Below, piece by piece: positions 1 through 10,950 of a stretch of 64,000 bases of DNA. Origin of the DNA: Malachius bipustulatus (lineage: Eukaryota > Arthropoda > Insecta > Coleoptera > Melyridae); NCBI GenBank assembly GCA_910589415.1, contig OU342639.1, positions 8,626,268 to 8,690,267 of the forward strand. Reading direction: 5' to 3'. The position numbers and the translations under genes are program-made. Positions within the stretch are counted from its first letter, which is position 1. Each line of letters starts with the position of its first letter. The notes beneath the pieces are model-generated. The model did not search any database. It was given only the letters and a program-made list of their open reading frames with translations, and was not told where the DNA came from.

Positions 1-655
1 GCCCAAACGGGTATCTAAGCGGTCCAGGAAACAATATCTGCAAAAATGAAGTGGCTCCATCCTATTGTAGATTGTGGATTGTAATGGGAGGCCTTCTGTA
101 GGTATGCACTGCGACCTGTTGAGATCTATTGTGCCCTCCCTATAGTTAGAGCTCTAGCTGTTTTACCAATTCCAGGGACTGTTGGGAGACCTAATGTAGC
201 TCTCTGGCGTGGGTCTTTAAGTGCCTAGGCACAGGAATCGGGGCCTAGCTAGTTCTTCGCAATGGCAGAGAATGTGCTGTTAAGTACCTCTATACCTTTT
301 ACATGATCAACAATACACAAATGTACGAAAGCTTACATACTTTTATTACCTGTTCAGTAATTAAAACACCGGAATATTATTGCCCTGCAATCAAAGCGAA
401 AATTCTTCATTTGTCTCATACGATTGACAGTAGCTATATGACGGCACGCAAAGGTCCATCAAACAAAGTATTGCATCATGCGTGATTTTTGTCGATCAGA
501 AAATTTAATTATTACATTATTTCCTTATTAAAATATGCGGAAGTACCAGCTTTCAATATCTTGAAGGTCAGTAAGATATTGATACGGATGGATAAAAAGG
601 GAGAGCAACAGTAGCCATGATTACAGTTTCCAATATACAGAATCCAATATACAGT
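1..655. other. no recognised gene
   Basis: I recognise no gene or repeat here. Open frames are short (longest about 60 codons at 303-485) and show no familiar motif. The interval probably belongs to the unread 3' part of the RGS gene (an intron) or to intergenic DNA; this is inferred only from the missing RGS C-terminal exons. Confidence 0.4.
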
Positions 656-1567
656 TTTGCCGACGACAGTACCCTCATAACTTCTTATACGTTAGATGCG
701 CGAACATCTGCCATCGACGCACAGACTCGCAGGGAGCAAGAAGTTGCCATACTTAACAATGACTTGTAAGACATTCTAACTTGGGGCGATAGAAACCAAG
801 TCCAATTTAATGCTGGAAAAATCCAAACAGTCATCTTCTCCAAAAAGACCAACGTTTTGGAGCCAGATATGATGATGGCGGGACACTCTCTTACCCCAGC
901 GTCATCTCTTCGTTTACTTGGAGTGAGCCTTGGAGCGAACATGTCTTGGCATGATCATGTTGCAGGTCTGGCGAAGAGTGCTTCCCAAAAACTTGGAACA
1001 CTTTTCCGCACGAAGAAATTTTATACAACACAACAGCTTCTCCTCTTGTACAAGGCTCAAATCCGACCATCCTTGGAGTACTGCTCACATATTTGGAGCT
1101 CAGCTCCTAAACATACGCTGAGACTACTCGACTCTATTCAGAAAAGAGCCATCCGCTTGATTGGGGACCCAGATTTGACAAAGAATTTAGACACTCTCGA
1201 ACATCGAAGAAGAGTAGCTGACCTGAGTCTGTTCTACAGATATTTTAATGGAAAGTGTTCAAGGGACGTGGCCCGCTTGATCCCACCAAGATCAAGACCG
1301 GGCAGAAATACACGCCGAGCCGCAGACGCTCATCCGTATCAGGTTCAGCTCGTTACACCTCGTACCACCCTATTTCAGACTTCTTTTATGTATAGAACCG
1401 CATCACTTTGGAATAGCATTCCAAAAGGCGTGTTTCCCGAAGTATACAACCTACAAAGATTCAAGGCCAACGTGAATCGATATCTCCGCTCATGCACCGC
1501 TCTCAGAGCGTCATAGGGATTTCCCTGCAGTGCATGTGCATTTTCAATAAAAAAAAAATAAAAAAAT
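656..1567 (+). pseudogene. non-LTR retrotransposon RT, 3' end, 5'-truncated
   Basis: This is the 3' end of a LINE reverse transcriptase. The reading frame opens with the catalytic motif FADDS at 656-670 and runs to a stop at 1514-1516. It covers the end of the palm and the thumb/C-terminal region: LLGVSLGANMSWHDHV near 917, then LYKAQIRPSLEYCSHIW near 1048 and IQKRAIRLIGD near 1135. One in-frame TAA at 767-769 breaks the frame. After the stop comes a short 3'UTR ending in an A-rich tail (AATAAA plus A runs, about 1548-1567), as expected for target-primed insertion. Everything 5' of the FADD box is missing, so it is a dead 5'-truncated copy. The same family recurs at 6820-7590, where residues such as SAID, REQEV and NNDL match. 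The style is Jockey/CR1-like; I do not assign a clade. Confidence 0.85.
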
Positions 1568-1598
1568 GATTAACCATGATGACAGAAACTCGGCGTTC

Positions 1599-2208
1599 TG
1601 TATTGGCCGGGTCGCGCTAGTGAGTGGCGTGAGCGGCAACGCCCACAAGTGCGTGAGCTACAACAGCAACCTAATCCCACCCTCCTCCACACTTCTGGAT
1701 CCCTGATACCCCGACGGAATAATCTCGCTGAAAACCACGAGAAATGAATGGAAAATTCTGGTCATTTCCTGTGGAGAAGTTCCAGAAATGGATGTTCGAG
1801 TGTCTGGGAGCCGAAGATCTAGGAAGGGAATATTCTCGAGATCTTTCTCTTGGATTTGTTCGGGAAATAGAAGCGAGCCGTCCGCAAATCCTCCAGAAGC
1901 TACTTCCAGAGGTAGGGATGTCCTATAATAGCCAGCAGGCAAGTGAACGCAGTCAGTTTTAGTCTAGCAGTGTGCGAGTAACAAGCGAGGAACTAAGCGA
2001 CTAGTGGCGATATAGACAGTGCGGTATTCCTAAGTGACTAGTGAAAAGTAGTAAAGTGTTATAGACCAAGTAAAGTTGTTGTGTATAAGAAGTAGTGATA
2101 TTTGTACATTGTAATCTGAAATTCTTGTGGACATTAAATAAATAAATTAAACAGTAAATTTGTGTTTCCCAATTATCCGTCGAGCCTACGGTTAGGAAAT
2201 CCGTAACA
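1599..2208 (+). mobile_element. possible solo LTR with TATA/initiator promoter
   Basis: The block looks like one long terminal repeat of a Gypsy-type element in plus orientation. A TATA-like box (TATAATA, 1924-1930) is followed about 30 bases later by an insect initiator TCAGTT (1953-1958). A transcript-leader-like stretch and an AATAAA signal near 2138 follow, and the block ends in ACA at 2206-2208. A possible TG start lies at 1599, but no target duplication was found and no internal gag/pol is present. The left edge is therefore a guess. It directly follows the A-rich tail of the preceding LINE. Confidence 0.4.
1924..1958 (+). promoter_or_regulatory. TATA box plus initiator of LTR-like block
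   Basis: TATAATA at 1924-1930 and TCAGTT at 1953-1958 give a TATA-to-start distance of about 31 bases, normal for RNA polymerase II core promoters and typical of insect Gypsy LTRs. Activity is inferred only. Confidence 0.4.
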
Positions 2209-3051
2209 ATATTATGCAGACCAAATCATGCTTACCTACCTCAGATATCGAGACATGTGCATGCGCGGAAAGGGGTTGTCGTTGATAACTAAGTAACATT
2301 GGCGCCTAAGTGTGGTAAATCGTAAAACTGGAGAAAGAGGAAATTTAGAATAATTAAAATCGGTGCAGTAAAATTCTGCAAACAGACCTTCACACTCGTA
2401 TTAAAAACTACTTATCTAGATTAATCTAAAACTCAACATGTGCCTCAACTACCCCTTTAATTTCCTGTTTTTATTACAACAATAAATAGCTTTAATATCT
2501 TTGGTTCTGGTCTATGTGGTTGGCTAATAAAAGTTCCCATTAAGTGAAGCATCCTCGGCTCTTGTGTAGTTACCGTCTCATTAGTAAATTAGGCGTATTG
2601 GAAAGGTTAATATTATGATGGTCCATTGGAGATTGAGAGCTCCCTTAATGTCTGCTTAAATAGGTCATCAGAGATCTCCGGCACCTCGGTGACTATCACA
2701 GACACCCGACGCGCAGTTTCTCCACTTTACCTAAATGAGGATATTAATAACTGTGTAAAGGGAGCTTCGACATTCAGTTTCCCTTAATAACTTCACCCTT
2801 GACTTATCAGGTAAATTGTTTACAAACATCAGTACAAACGGAATTTTGTGCGTCTAAGGAATTACGTCTTGATATTATGATTTGCGCCCTTGTTAATGTT
2901 CATGTTAATAACAGAAGTTTGTTTCATATTGCAAATTTTTGCTACCCTTTTTATTTTTGGTACCTTTTTGGAGTTAAATCCTATTTACTGCAGACATACA
3001 TAAAACTGTGATAGATTTTATTGTGGACTTTGCAGGCTCAATGCACGGTCA
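2209..3051. other. no recognised gene
   Basis: AT-rich sequence with no recognised coding motif. A TTTGCAG followed by coding-like sequence occurs at 3029-3035, just before the small ORF described next. Nothing else stands out. Confidence 0.4.
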
Positions 3052-3225
3052 ATGAGAGAGAAGCTGTTGGAAGAGCTGAAGTTTAGGTCGGAGAACCAGG
3101 AGATGAGAACAATTCTTGTTGCTACACCTGGATCTGGTTCGTCAACTAAATCAGGCCCTAGCACGCTGATTCAGCAACTCCTTTTGTCCTATAGCGAAAT
3201 TACGTCAAAAAAGCGAAAGATCTGA
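3052..3225 (+). CDS. possible small ORF or exon fragment, unknown
   Basis: A 57-codon frame starts with Met at 3052 and ends at TGA 3223-3225. Its composition looks protein-like: a charged helix-like start (MREKLLEELKFRSENQEM), a Gly/Ser/Thr stretch, a hydrophobic patch (TLIQQLLLSYSEI) and a basic end (SKKRKI) that resembles a nuclear localisation signal. The frame is open upstream to a splice-acceptor-like TTTGCAG at 3029-3035, so it could be the last exon of something or a transposon fragment. I do not recognise the protein and no promoter or partner exon was found. It could be chance. Confidence 0.2.
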   Translation: MREKLLEELKFRSENQEMRTILVATPGSGSSTKSGPSTLIQQLLLSYSEITSKKRKI

Positions 3226-5775
3226 AGCAAAAAATTCTTCTACGAAGAGATCTGTTAAAGTCAATTATTGATCCTGTGGCTGCAGATGTGGGCATAGTCG
3301 GAGTGGGGCATATCTATACGATGAATATTCTGACAGATTGAAGAAGATGACTAAGAAGCTCGTTTTTCGAAAGATAGGAATCTTTCAGCTTTGGGAGTTT
3401 TCTCTGAGTTCAAAGACTTTGGTAGATTTATCGCCGAAAATGGAATATCGTAAGAACTGAATTTCGACAGTCAAAACTTCAAAAATTCACAGTCGCCCTT
3501 CGGGGCCCAGACAAGAAGAGTTTACTCTATCATAGAAAACAATGAAAAACCCCGGAAGGCCCGAAAGTTACTTTTTATAGTTAGCAAATCTAGATTCTAT
3601 TCTAAAAATATTCAATTTTCGACCTTATAAAATCTATCCTTTATGCGTTGCTGGGGGTTTTATTACTTGCTACCATGGAAAAAGGTCCATCCTATAAACA
3701 CATGACTTGTCCGGGCTCCTAAGACTCTTTATGAATTTTTAGGCTTCGATTCCGGATTTCGGTTCTAAAATTTTCGATTTTCCGCTATCAGCCATCAGGC
3801 CTTTCTGAGGTTTTGAGTTTTCTCTACGACGGTGACAGGTCCCCCTATTAAGTCATCACAAAAACTCGCTTCTCCGGGCGCAGAGGGGTCACAGTGAATT
3901 TTTTACTTTTAGAAATCAAACTGTAGATCTGTCTGACTACCAGGGGCACGTTACACAAGGGATCATGCATAGTGAAGACTTATCAAAGTACATACTATAT
4001 AGATCATTTTCCGATTAATTGACATCACTGGAATATTTCTATTTATACGTTCAGGTCTAAAATAACGTGCAGTAACTGACATTACTATAACAAAAGCCTT
4101 TTCGGAGAAACGGCAAGCAAAAATTTACGTGTCAAAGTATATTTTCACTGACAGAGAAGCGGCAAAGAGAAATGTTCCTCCAAACGTAAGTTTCTGCTTG
4201 CCGTTTGGAGCAAACTACTGTGAAATTTTGTCAGCACTAGGGCCAGAAAGTAGTCGTTAGCGGGCTGGAAAAATTTCTACACTTTCAAGCGAGCCGCTGT
4301 AGTACAACGGGCTTCAATAGTCGTCATTCGGACAATTGTTTCCTGAAAAGTAAACCTTCAGAGGCGACGCGCTTATAAAACTATTTTTATATGATCGGCT
4401 TTTGTTTTAGATTTCAACGAACAGGAGGATATGAGAAAGCACATAAAGTCCCGCGAGTCATATTTCGGTGACTTTTTAACCGTCTTCGTAGACTTTGAGA
4501 GTTTTTAATTGTTGTTATTTGATATAACTGCTATACCGTTTGCTAAACTTATAAGGTCTACTCTCTACCGAGTTTAGTATTGACCGTTTGTTTATTAATA
4601 ACTTTGTAACGAGATCCAAGGCTCTCATCATAAAAACAAGCGGGACGAACAAACAGTTTTTTTCAAGAGCCGATAGGGCCTGTGCTGAGCGGGGAACCGA
4701 CTCAAAATCCTCTCCGAGTGCTTGGAGCCCTTGCTCCCATCCACCTAGCAGGCGAGATTAGCCGATAGGATAGTCCTCACCGGGGCGGATGTTTGAATCC
4801 GCAAGGCATCCGAACCCGTAGGAGGACTCCGTAATCCGGCCTCGCAGGAGCCCTTATATAAGAATATTTTAAAAATAATGAATTCAATAAATATAATTTT
4901 TGTGTGTACCTGTTTTATTTTGGGCGATTGATTAATAAATCGACTATATTTTGGCGCCGTACTATATTTATTTCCCGTAAACCGTAATTTCTCGCCTACA
5001 ACTTGATTTGTGTGAGCGTCAAAATACCTGGAGTGTTCAAAAAGAACATGGCTCGTGCGATATTAGTAGGTATTAATCTCAACTGATCTATGACATCTTT
5101 CCGTTTCTCCATTGAGCTACCTCAGGGACTACTGCAGGGTACAGCAAAAGTACCATGTGTGAATCAGGTATAATTGGGAAACTTCGCGAGATATAATTTC
5201 CCGAGGGAGACAGCGCTTAATAAAAATCTGAAGCTCGAGATAACCGTAGAAAACCCTGTAGGTCCAAATAAATTAACTTTCCAGAATCCCCGAATACAGA
5301 TTCGTCAAAGTAGTGATAATCGACTGACATAATGTTGCGACATAGCATTGGTAGAATCCGTAATAGAATTGCCATAACGTCCATAACGTTGTATAATTTT
5401 CGTATATAAACGTTTAATTATTAAAAATCCGACTCATTCCATGTGAAGATCCGTTGATTAATGCGACATTATGAGACGTGTCTTTCCTATCTTGGAGCGT
5501 GTGTTTTTTATGGATCTGCTATTGCGATATCATTTCCTGATAGCCAGTGGGAGGCCAAGCACTGCGGAGTTCTATATTTGTGTGTCTACATTATTTCCGC
5601 GATTGCTCTTCTGCATGACAATTGCTACAATGAGCCAGTGACCCCGTGGTGTTGCTGGGAAACCCAGCAGCTTGCAGTGCGGTGTTTGTCAGGGATTCTT
5701 ACATCACACTCGTCTAAGCAGTGGCGTAGCGTGGATTTCTGCCACCCGGTATTAATAGAAATATTTGAGAAATTT
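3226..5775. other. no recognised gene
   Basis: Nothing identified with confidence. A GC-rich patch at about 4680-4860 contains a B-box-like stretch (TGTTTGAATCC, near 4790), but no full tRNA-like fold was found. A plus-strand frame at 5461-5778 lies largely in unrecognised sequence and is not supported as a gene. Confidence 0.35.
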
Positions 5776-5985
5776 TGATGTAGTGGAACAAAGTTTTGTG
5801 TGATACAGGTGTTTAACATTTGTGTGATTTGTTGTGTGCAGGAGTCCGGGAGTAGTTTCAAGAGGACATTGCCAATTTTGTCTTTTCCCGTGGATTTTTT
5901 CGTTTTTGAGGTGCAAGATGACGTTTTTAACTTCGTCGAAGTCGGTGATAGTCGTGTGATCTTTTGTGGGTGTTTGGATGATTTT
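5776..5985 (-). pseudogene. Jockey-like reverse transcriptase fragment
   Basis: Read on the minus strand, this stretch gives the start of a LINE reverse transcriptase domain. DFDEVKNVILHLKNEKIHG runs into KDKIGNVLLKLLPDSC after a one-base frameshift near 5885, and then comes TQQITQMLNTCITQNF. This corresponds to the family pattern in which an EVK..I..LK..KAPG.D.I.N.LLK block opens the RT fingers. The rest of the palm (FADD box, thumb) is absent on either side, so this is a roughly 70-codon remnant. It belongs to a different family or region from the RT relics at 656 and 6820. Confidence 0.65.
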
Positions 5986-6819
5986 TTGGAGAGGTGCGTG
6001 TGTGGCTGTGTCTTTTGTCTAGGACTTTGGGAAGTGGTTGATCTTAAGCGGCTCCTCGAGGGGGTCAGCGAAGAGTTTCTAGATTTACTATTTCTAGTAT
6101 TTCTAGAAGAATGCTAGATTTAAAGGTGCGAATGTGTGCGTGTGTTACTGAGCATCCTGCCTCATTCCCATTTTTATATGCCCTGAGTTATAGTGACTGT
6201 GAAATGAAATTTTCGCACGTGTTTTAGCTTCAAATAAGTGGGTGTCGCAAGACGATTTTTTCGCATCCGCCCTCGTCGGTCATGGCTCCCGTATGCCTAC
6301 TTCTCACGTCCGCGCAGGCCACTGCCTCTCAGAAAGCGAGGTAAAGATGGAATAATGTGGAGATTTGTTGATGTAATTTATATCCCACCAGTAACCTCCA
6401 TTCGTGGTTTTGTTTTTTTTTTATTGTGGGGGTTTATACTAGTTAATAACAAGATACTGGTTGGCGTTGGCGATTCCAAAGTAAAGATTCTCAGGAATCA
6501 ATTGACCATGACGATGTGTACCTACCTAGTATCTTGTAGGTAACCAAACCTGCTATAGTTCACTACGAGCATCTGTAGCTTTGGTTCCGTTATTAAAATG
6601 TTAGTTAAAAGCACAATGTGCTTTTTGGAAAATGTCGATTAGATATTAGATAATCATATATCTAAAGGTAATCAAATTTAAAAAAAGGAAAGGCAAAAAT
6701 GGTGGCTTTTATGGAAAAATTCGACTCTCTTCTAATCGTTAGGTTTTCAGGAACCAACAGAAAAAACCTCGAGCGTCATGCCGCACTTCTATCCGTGCTT
6801 TTTGTCACCTTCCATCTTA
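5986..6819. other. no recognised gene
   Basis: T-rich and AT-rich sequence. The open plus-strand frames at 5800-6117 and 6238-6543 overlap or flank the antisense RT fragment and show no motif of their own. Nothing else identified. Confidence 0.4.
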
Positions 6820-7590
6820 TTAACATTACTTCCTGTTCAAACAAAGCTTTTGGGCCCGATCACGTACCTGTTATCGTACTTATAAAATGCGCCACTGACC
6901 TGTCACCTGTTTTCTACCGACTTTCCAACATATCTTATAAAAAGGGAATCCCTGCTGGAAATGCTGGGTCCAGCCTATTTCAAAAAAAGGAAAAAAAAAT
7001 ACTATGCCTAATAACTGTCGACCAGCGACACTGTTTTTAGTAATATCCAAGATTATGGAGAAAGCTATTAACCAACAACTTTTAAAGTACTTGGAAGGAG
7101 CTAATATAATCAGCGACCGCCAATACGGTTTCCGCAAACAGAGGTCAATAAGAAAGAAACCTCCTCACCTACGTTACCGAGTTGTGGGATAACGCAGTCG
7201 AGCACCATGGGAAGTCTAGCATGATGGATTGTTGGCAAAACTACAGCATGACATGCTTATGGCATGCCCGAGAAGTTCTGCTTGTGGCTTGCGAGTTATC
7301 TCGGAGGTCGCTCCTTCCGAGGGACAGGAATCTATTCTATCTCCGACTCTCTTTCTCATATTTATCAACGATTTGCTTGAAATGACGCGAACATCTGCCA
7401 TCGACACACATAATACTTGATGCAGAGAGCAAGAAGTCGCCGTACTTAACAATGATCTAAAAGAGTTTGTAGCTTGAAGCGATGGAAATGAAGCAAAATT
7501 TAATGCTGGAAAAGCTCAGGCAGTCATCTCTCCAAAAAGGTCAGGAACATTCTTGCATGACCATGTTGCCGGTTTGGTGCAAAATATCGA
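6820..7590 (+). pseudogene. degraded non-LTR RT, same family as 656-1567
   Basis: This is a heavily broken LINE reverse transcriptase in the plus orientation. Successive frames give GPDHVPVIVL (fingers) at about 6852, SKIMEKAINQQLLKYLEGAN and SDRQYGFRKQRS at about 7046-7146, then LWDNAVEHHG near 7184. After these come ILSPTLFLIFINDLLEMT near 7336 and a final block with NNDLKE and KFNAGKAQA ending about 7520. Several frameshifts, at least one stop, and an internal loss around the FADD box separate them. The tail of the recognisable part matches the relic at 656-1567 residue for residue in places (SAID, REQEV, NNDL, FNAGK.Q.VI), so both are copies of one family. It is not functional. Confidence 0.8.
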
Positions 7591-7999
7591 TCAGGTTTTG
7601 TACGATAGTGGGGTTAAAAGGTGATTTCGCACTCTAAGGTATTAACGGTGTACTAGTTGCAAAGTGATGTTAATGTAAAATTCCCGGTAATTAGGTATAT
7701 TAGTGAAGTTCCTGGGCGAATAATATTTTTATTTGTTCCAATGTAAACTATAAAACGTTTTTTCTACCTACATTTTTCACGTATTATGTTTTTCCTGCAA
7801 ATGGATGAGAACTTGTTGGAAATTATTGATGCTTTAATTTAGAAGTTTATGTTACAGCAACTTGCATTATTCACGAGTTTATCTAGACAAATATCTGATT
7901 AATTTCCAGCCGTAAACAATTCCAAGCCGCGACAATCTTCCGCTACTAAATCATCTGGAAGAAAATCGTTCCAAAATTAGTAACTAAATTATCACCAAC
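7591..7999. other. intron or 3' flank of RGS gene
   Basis: No coding motif recognised. On the minus strand this lies just past exon 4 and is presumably the start of the next intron. No match to the missing RGS C-terminus (the segment that includes a DEAQ..IY-like motif) was seen here or further left. Confidence 0.5.
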
Positions 8000-8166
8000 C
8001 TCTTTCGGTGACAGAATTGAGATATAGTCCTCATATATTATCCTGGCCATTTCTTCGACGACCTCCGGACTATTTTCACGCTTCAGATCCTCGCAAGCTA
8101 ACCAGAACAGTATGTTCTCTTCGGAGTATTCACATTTCAGGAAGTCTCTGAACACTTTTCTTCCAG
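8000..8166 (-). CDS. RGS protein exon 4 (core of RGS domain)
   Basis: The exon starts after the acceptor TTTCAG (intron bases 8172-8167) and completes the split codon G|CT. It encodes 56 residues, from AGRKVFRDFLKCEYSEEN through ILFWLACEDLKRE to YEDYISILSPKE. This is the central part of the RGS fold, including the SEEN segment that contacts the G-alpha switch regions in known RGS structures, and it matches RGS17/19/20 closely. Two donor choices exist: GAG|GTTGGT (exon end 8000, phase 0, favoured because RZ proteins continue with V-S-L-D) or four bases later at G|GTGATA. Without a splice the frame runs into NLVTNFGTIFF and a stop, which looks like read-through intron. The downstream exon with the Leu/Asp/Arg contacts of the RGS box was not found in 1-7999. 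Confidence 0.93.
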
Positions 8167-8224
8167 CTGAAATTAGACACTTCCTTACTTACTTTATCTT
8201 GATAATTAGGCAAGTTTAACTTAC

Positions 8225-8286
8225 CTGGACTTTTCATGAGCTTGTCGAAAGATTTACCCCAGCTTCGTATTTCTTCTAATGAAGGT
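8225..8286 (-). CDS. RGS protein exon 3 (start of RGS domain)
   Basis: A 62-base exon lies between the acceptor TTGCAG (8292-8287) and the donor GTAAGT (8224-8219). Joined to TT from exon 2 it encodes LPSLEEIRSWGKSFDKLMKS, then P and a split Ala codon. This matches the family's entry to the RGS domain (E.I.SW...F..LM..P.G). It is separated from exon 4 by a 58-base intron with good consensus ends. It is too short and Met-poor to be seen as a stand-alone frame, but phase and similarity make it secure. Confidence 0.92.
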
Positions 8287-10911
8287 CTGCAACAAAATGT
8301 TATACTCTTATAAAATATACATTAAATCAGGACAGGGGCCTCTTTAAGCCCTTAACGTCATTTTCTGCATGAACTCGGTTATGTATTGTCAAAAATGTCA
8401 AAATCTTGCTTATTAATATTTCATTTATATATTGTTCAAATTAATTAAAGGCGCTCACGTAAGAGCGAAACACTGCTTTTGTAGTGTGTTTCAGTTAAGT
8501 CGTCATTACTGAACCAAGAAACTTGTATAAAAAAATTACATCAATTTTAATTTTTTTCACAACGCAGAATTTAATAGGGATTTATTGGAGGGCACCGAGG
8601 CTTTTTTCGCATCGATTAAGCCCATTATATTTAAGTCTCATTCAGAAAATGTCCCTGAGTCTTCGAAAACAAACAATTGCTAATTTAGACTAAAGGCAGA
8701 ATGATAACAAGTAAAATCCATAAATTTATATAAAAAAAAACAACTAGATTCATGGATTCAAATATTAGATGAAGCAAAAATAAGTAGTGACTTCTTATTT
8801 CCATGATTATATTAAAATTTCCATACACTTCAGGTCAGAGACATCCTGATCTTATTATAGGAATGAGAAGGAGGAGACGCGCTTATCGGTGGAAGGATTC
8901 TGAGCGAGCGGGAAATAAATTACCAGAGGTAGAGAGCGAAAGTAAATCCTGTTAGCACCTGTGAGGTGATCGATTCTGTTTCCCCTGTCGGGAGTGTTAT
9001 TATACCTGATACAGATTTATGAAAACTTATGATATCCTTTTGTCTGGACCTTGGGAGTTAACTCGATGGTACCTAAGCCTAGAAAGTCTTCGAAATGTGG
9101 GAAATGCGTAGGATGCTCGAACATATTTTTAATGAAACAGTCCCCAGAAAAATAAAAAAAGAGAAATTATCGATATCGTCGAAAAAAGAAAGACAAAGAT
9201 ATGTGGGTTACTCTAATACCTAGTGGGGGGGGGGGAGGGGCACTGGGACACTGTTGGGACATGGCTGAAGAATAGAAAGTTTGGGGTGGTTTATAGATCC
9301 ACAGCCATTGATAAGAATTTAGCATAAGACAGGGAACGATTTGCTGAAATAATTGTAGACAACTTTCTATGCAGAAAACCAGTAGTGGTATATAGCGTAT
9401 TGAAGTATAGACAAGTGGTGTAATATCTGTAAGTGGAGACAAGAGGACAGCTGGTTATTAATTATTTGGATTTAGAGGTTATAAGTTGTATTTGTGTTGG
9501 AGGATAAAGACATTTCGACATTTGCAAACTTAAGAGGTGATTTTATAATTGTGAGACCCGTGTAACAATATATTATGGATGAAATTGTTGTTTACAAAAA
9601 TACAAATCAATTTAGTATATACATAGGTATATATCAGTCTGCTACACATGTAGGTAATGCAAATCTAATGTAAAGAACTTAAAAGATTCTAATTCAGTCA
9701 AGGGACTGGCATACAGTGCATGAGGTTTATCGCTTTTATCTGAAATATCAATCTGTCTGAGTGGAGTTGTCATTAGTAGTACAGTCCTGGGCTCAAATAT
9801 TAACCTCCATTACGTATTCAAGATTCTTATCATACCTCGATGCCGACACGAAAATCTAATTTATGGAAGGGATAACGACTTCCTCGGTAAATCCCGCCAG
9901 CAACAGGGATACGACGTCGGTTTGACCGGTTTGTTGCGTAGAGTAACAGGATAACTGAGTGATAATATGAGCAAGTGGGCGATAACCTGAGCGAGTCGTC
10001 GATATTTTACGAGTAGGTATGTGACAGCTTTCCCAGGAAGACGGGCTGTGAGTATTTGTTTTGTATACTGGGTATAAATGTTCAAGTAATCAAGACCACA
10101 TCGGACAGGTAATTCTTTCCTGCATGACTCGTCATGAGCTTCTTTCATTTAGGTTTTTGTATTTTTAAGCAATTAAGCAATGATTTCGCCGCAACGATTA
10201 ATCTAAAATCAAGCATAGATTAGTTAAAAGCTGGAAAATCTTGTAAAAACACTTGTCCACTTTTTTGCAAACCAATTTTTAAGAAGCTATCTCTGCTCAT
10301 CAAAAATTTCGGCCAAATGCATGAATGTAACATCGAAACGAAGGGTCTCAGAATAATTTCAAAACCAGATCCTGAATCGCCTTGAAAAACTACATCACCT
10401 ACCCTTAAACTATGTCGGTCTTCTGGTGAATCACCCTGTATATAGCAGAATTTGCTGGAATGTGAAATGTTGTACCTACTTATGTGTTTTCCTTTGTCGC
10501 AGACCTCAACCAGGCTTGCCCAAATTTTTAGATGTGAAACAATTTTCTCAATTCAGTGTTTTCAGGACATTTCAGCATTGCATATAGCGTGAATTTATGA
10601 CTTTTCAATTCTGGGTTTGGTAAGAATGGTTTCTCATTTAAGTTTTAAAAGTTGCCCCCCATCACCCTTAGGTGTCGGGGTAGGATCTCCCCCTTCTAGA
10701 CCACGAACAACTTTCATTATGATGAAATAAATGAGAGCCCAGTGTGTGTATACCAATATTTAAAAATGAAACTACCTCTAAAAGCGACAACTATTAGTCC
10801 TTTTGAGAATAAAATTAAATTAGCATTTCATACAATAAATATAACTTTTACATTGCCAAAACAACTATGGGATACCTACCTATTAGAAAGCAGGCTTTGA
10901 CAGAATTAATT
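8287..10911. other. intron 2 of RGS gene, unrecognised part
   Basis: Intronic, AT-rich sequence. A run of G (about 9225-9239) and short AT repeats are the only striking local features. The minus-strand frame at 9861-10148 is not recognisable. I see no gene. Confidence 0.5.
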
Positions 10912-10950
10912 GAAATAATAATGATAATAATAATAATAATAATAATAATA
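10912..10950 (+). repeat. AAT microsatellite, tail of CR1-like element
   Basis: About twelve near-perfect AAT/ATT triplets. On the minus strand they directly follow an AATAAAG signal (about 10955-10962) of the CR1-like retroelement. They therefore read as its ATT-type 3' tail rather than an independent microsatellite. Confidence 0.75.

Noticed and set aside
4740..4860. tRNA-like or SINE-like GC patch with B-box-like TGTTTGAATCC
   Set aside because: No A box at the right distance and no cloverleaf could be drawn.
5461..5778. 105-codon plus-strand frame, membrane-like
   Set aside because: Hydrophobic character follows from T-rich sequence; part of it is antisense to other unrecognised repeat sequence and no family was recognised.
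5800..6117. 105-codon plus-strand frame
   Set aside because: It is the shadow of the minus-strand Jockey-like RT fragment.
1..7999. Expected C-terminal RGS exon on the minus strand
   Set aside because: Looked for the DEAQ/IY and SRVRE-type segments of RZ proteins and found none; probably beyond the left edge.
9861..10148. 95-codon minus-strand frame
   Set aside because: No recognisable domain; lies in RGS intron 2 on the same strand but without splice-site support.
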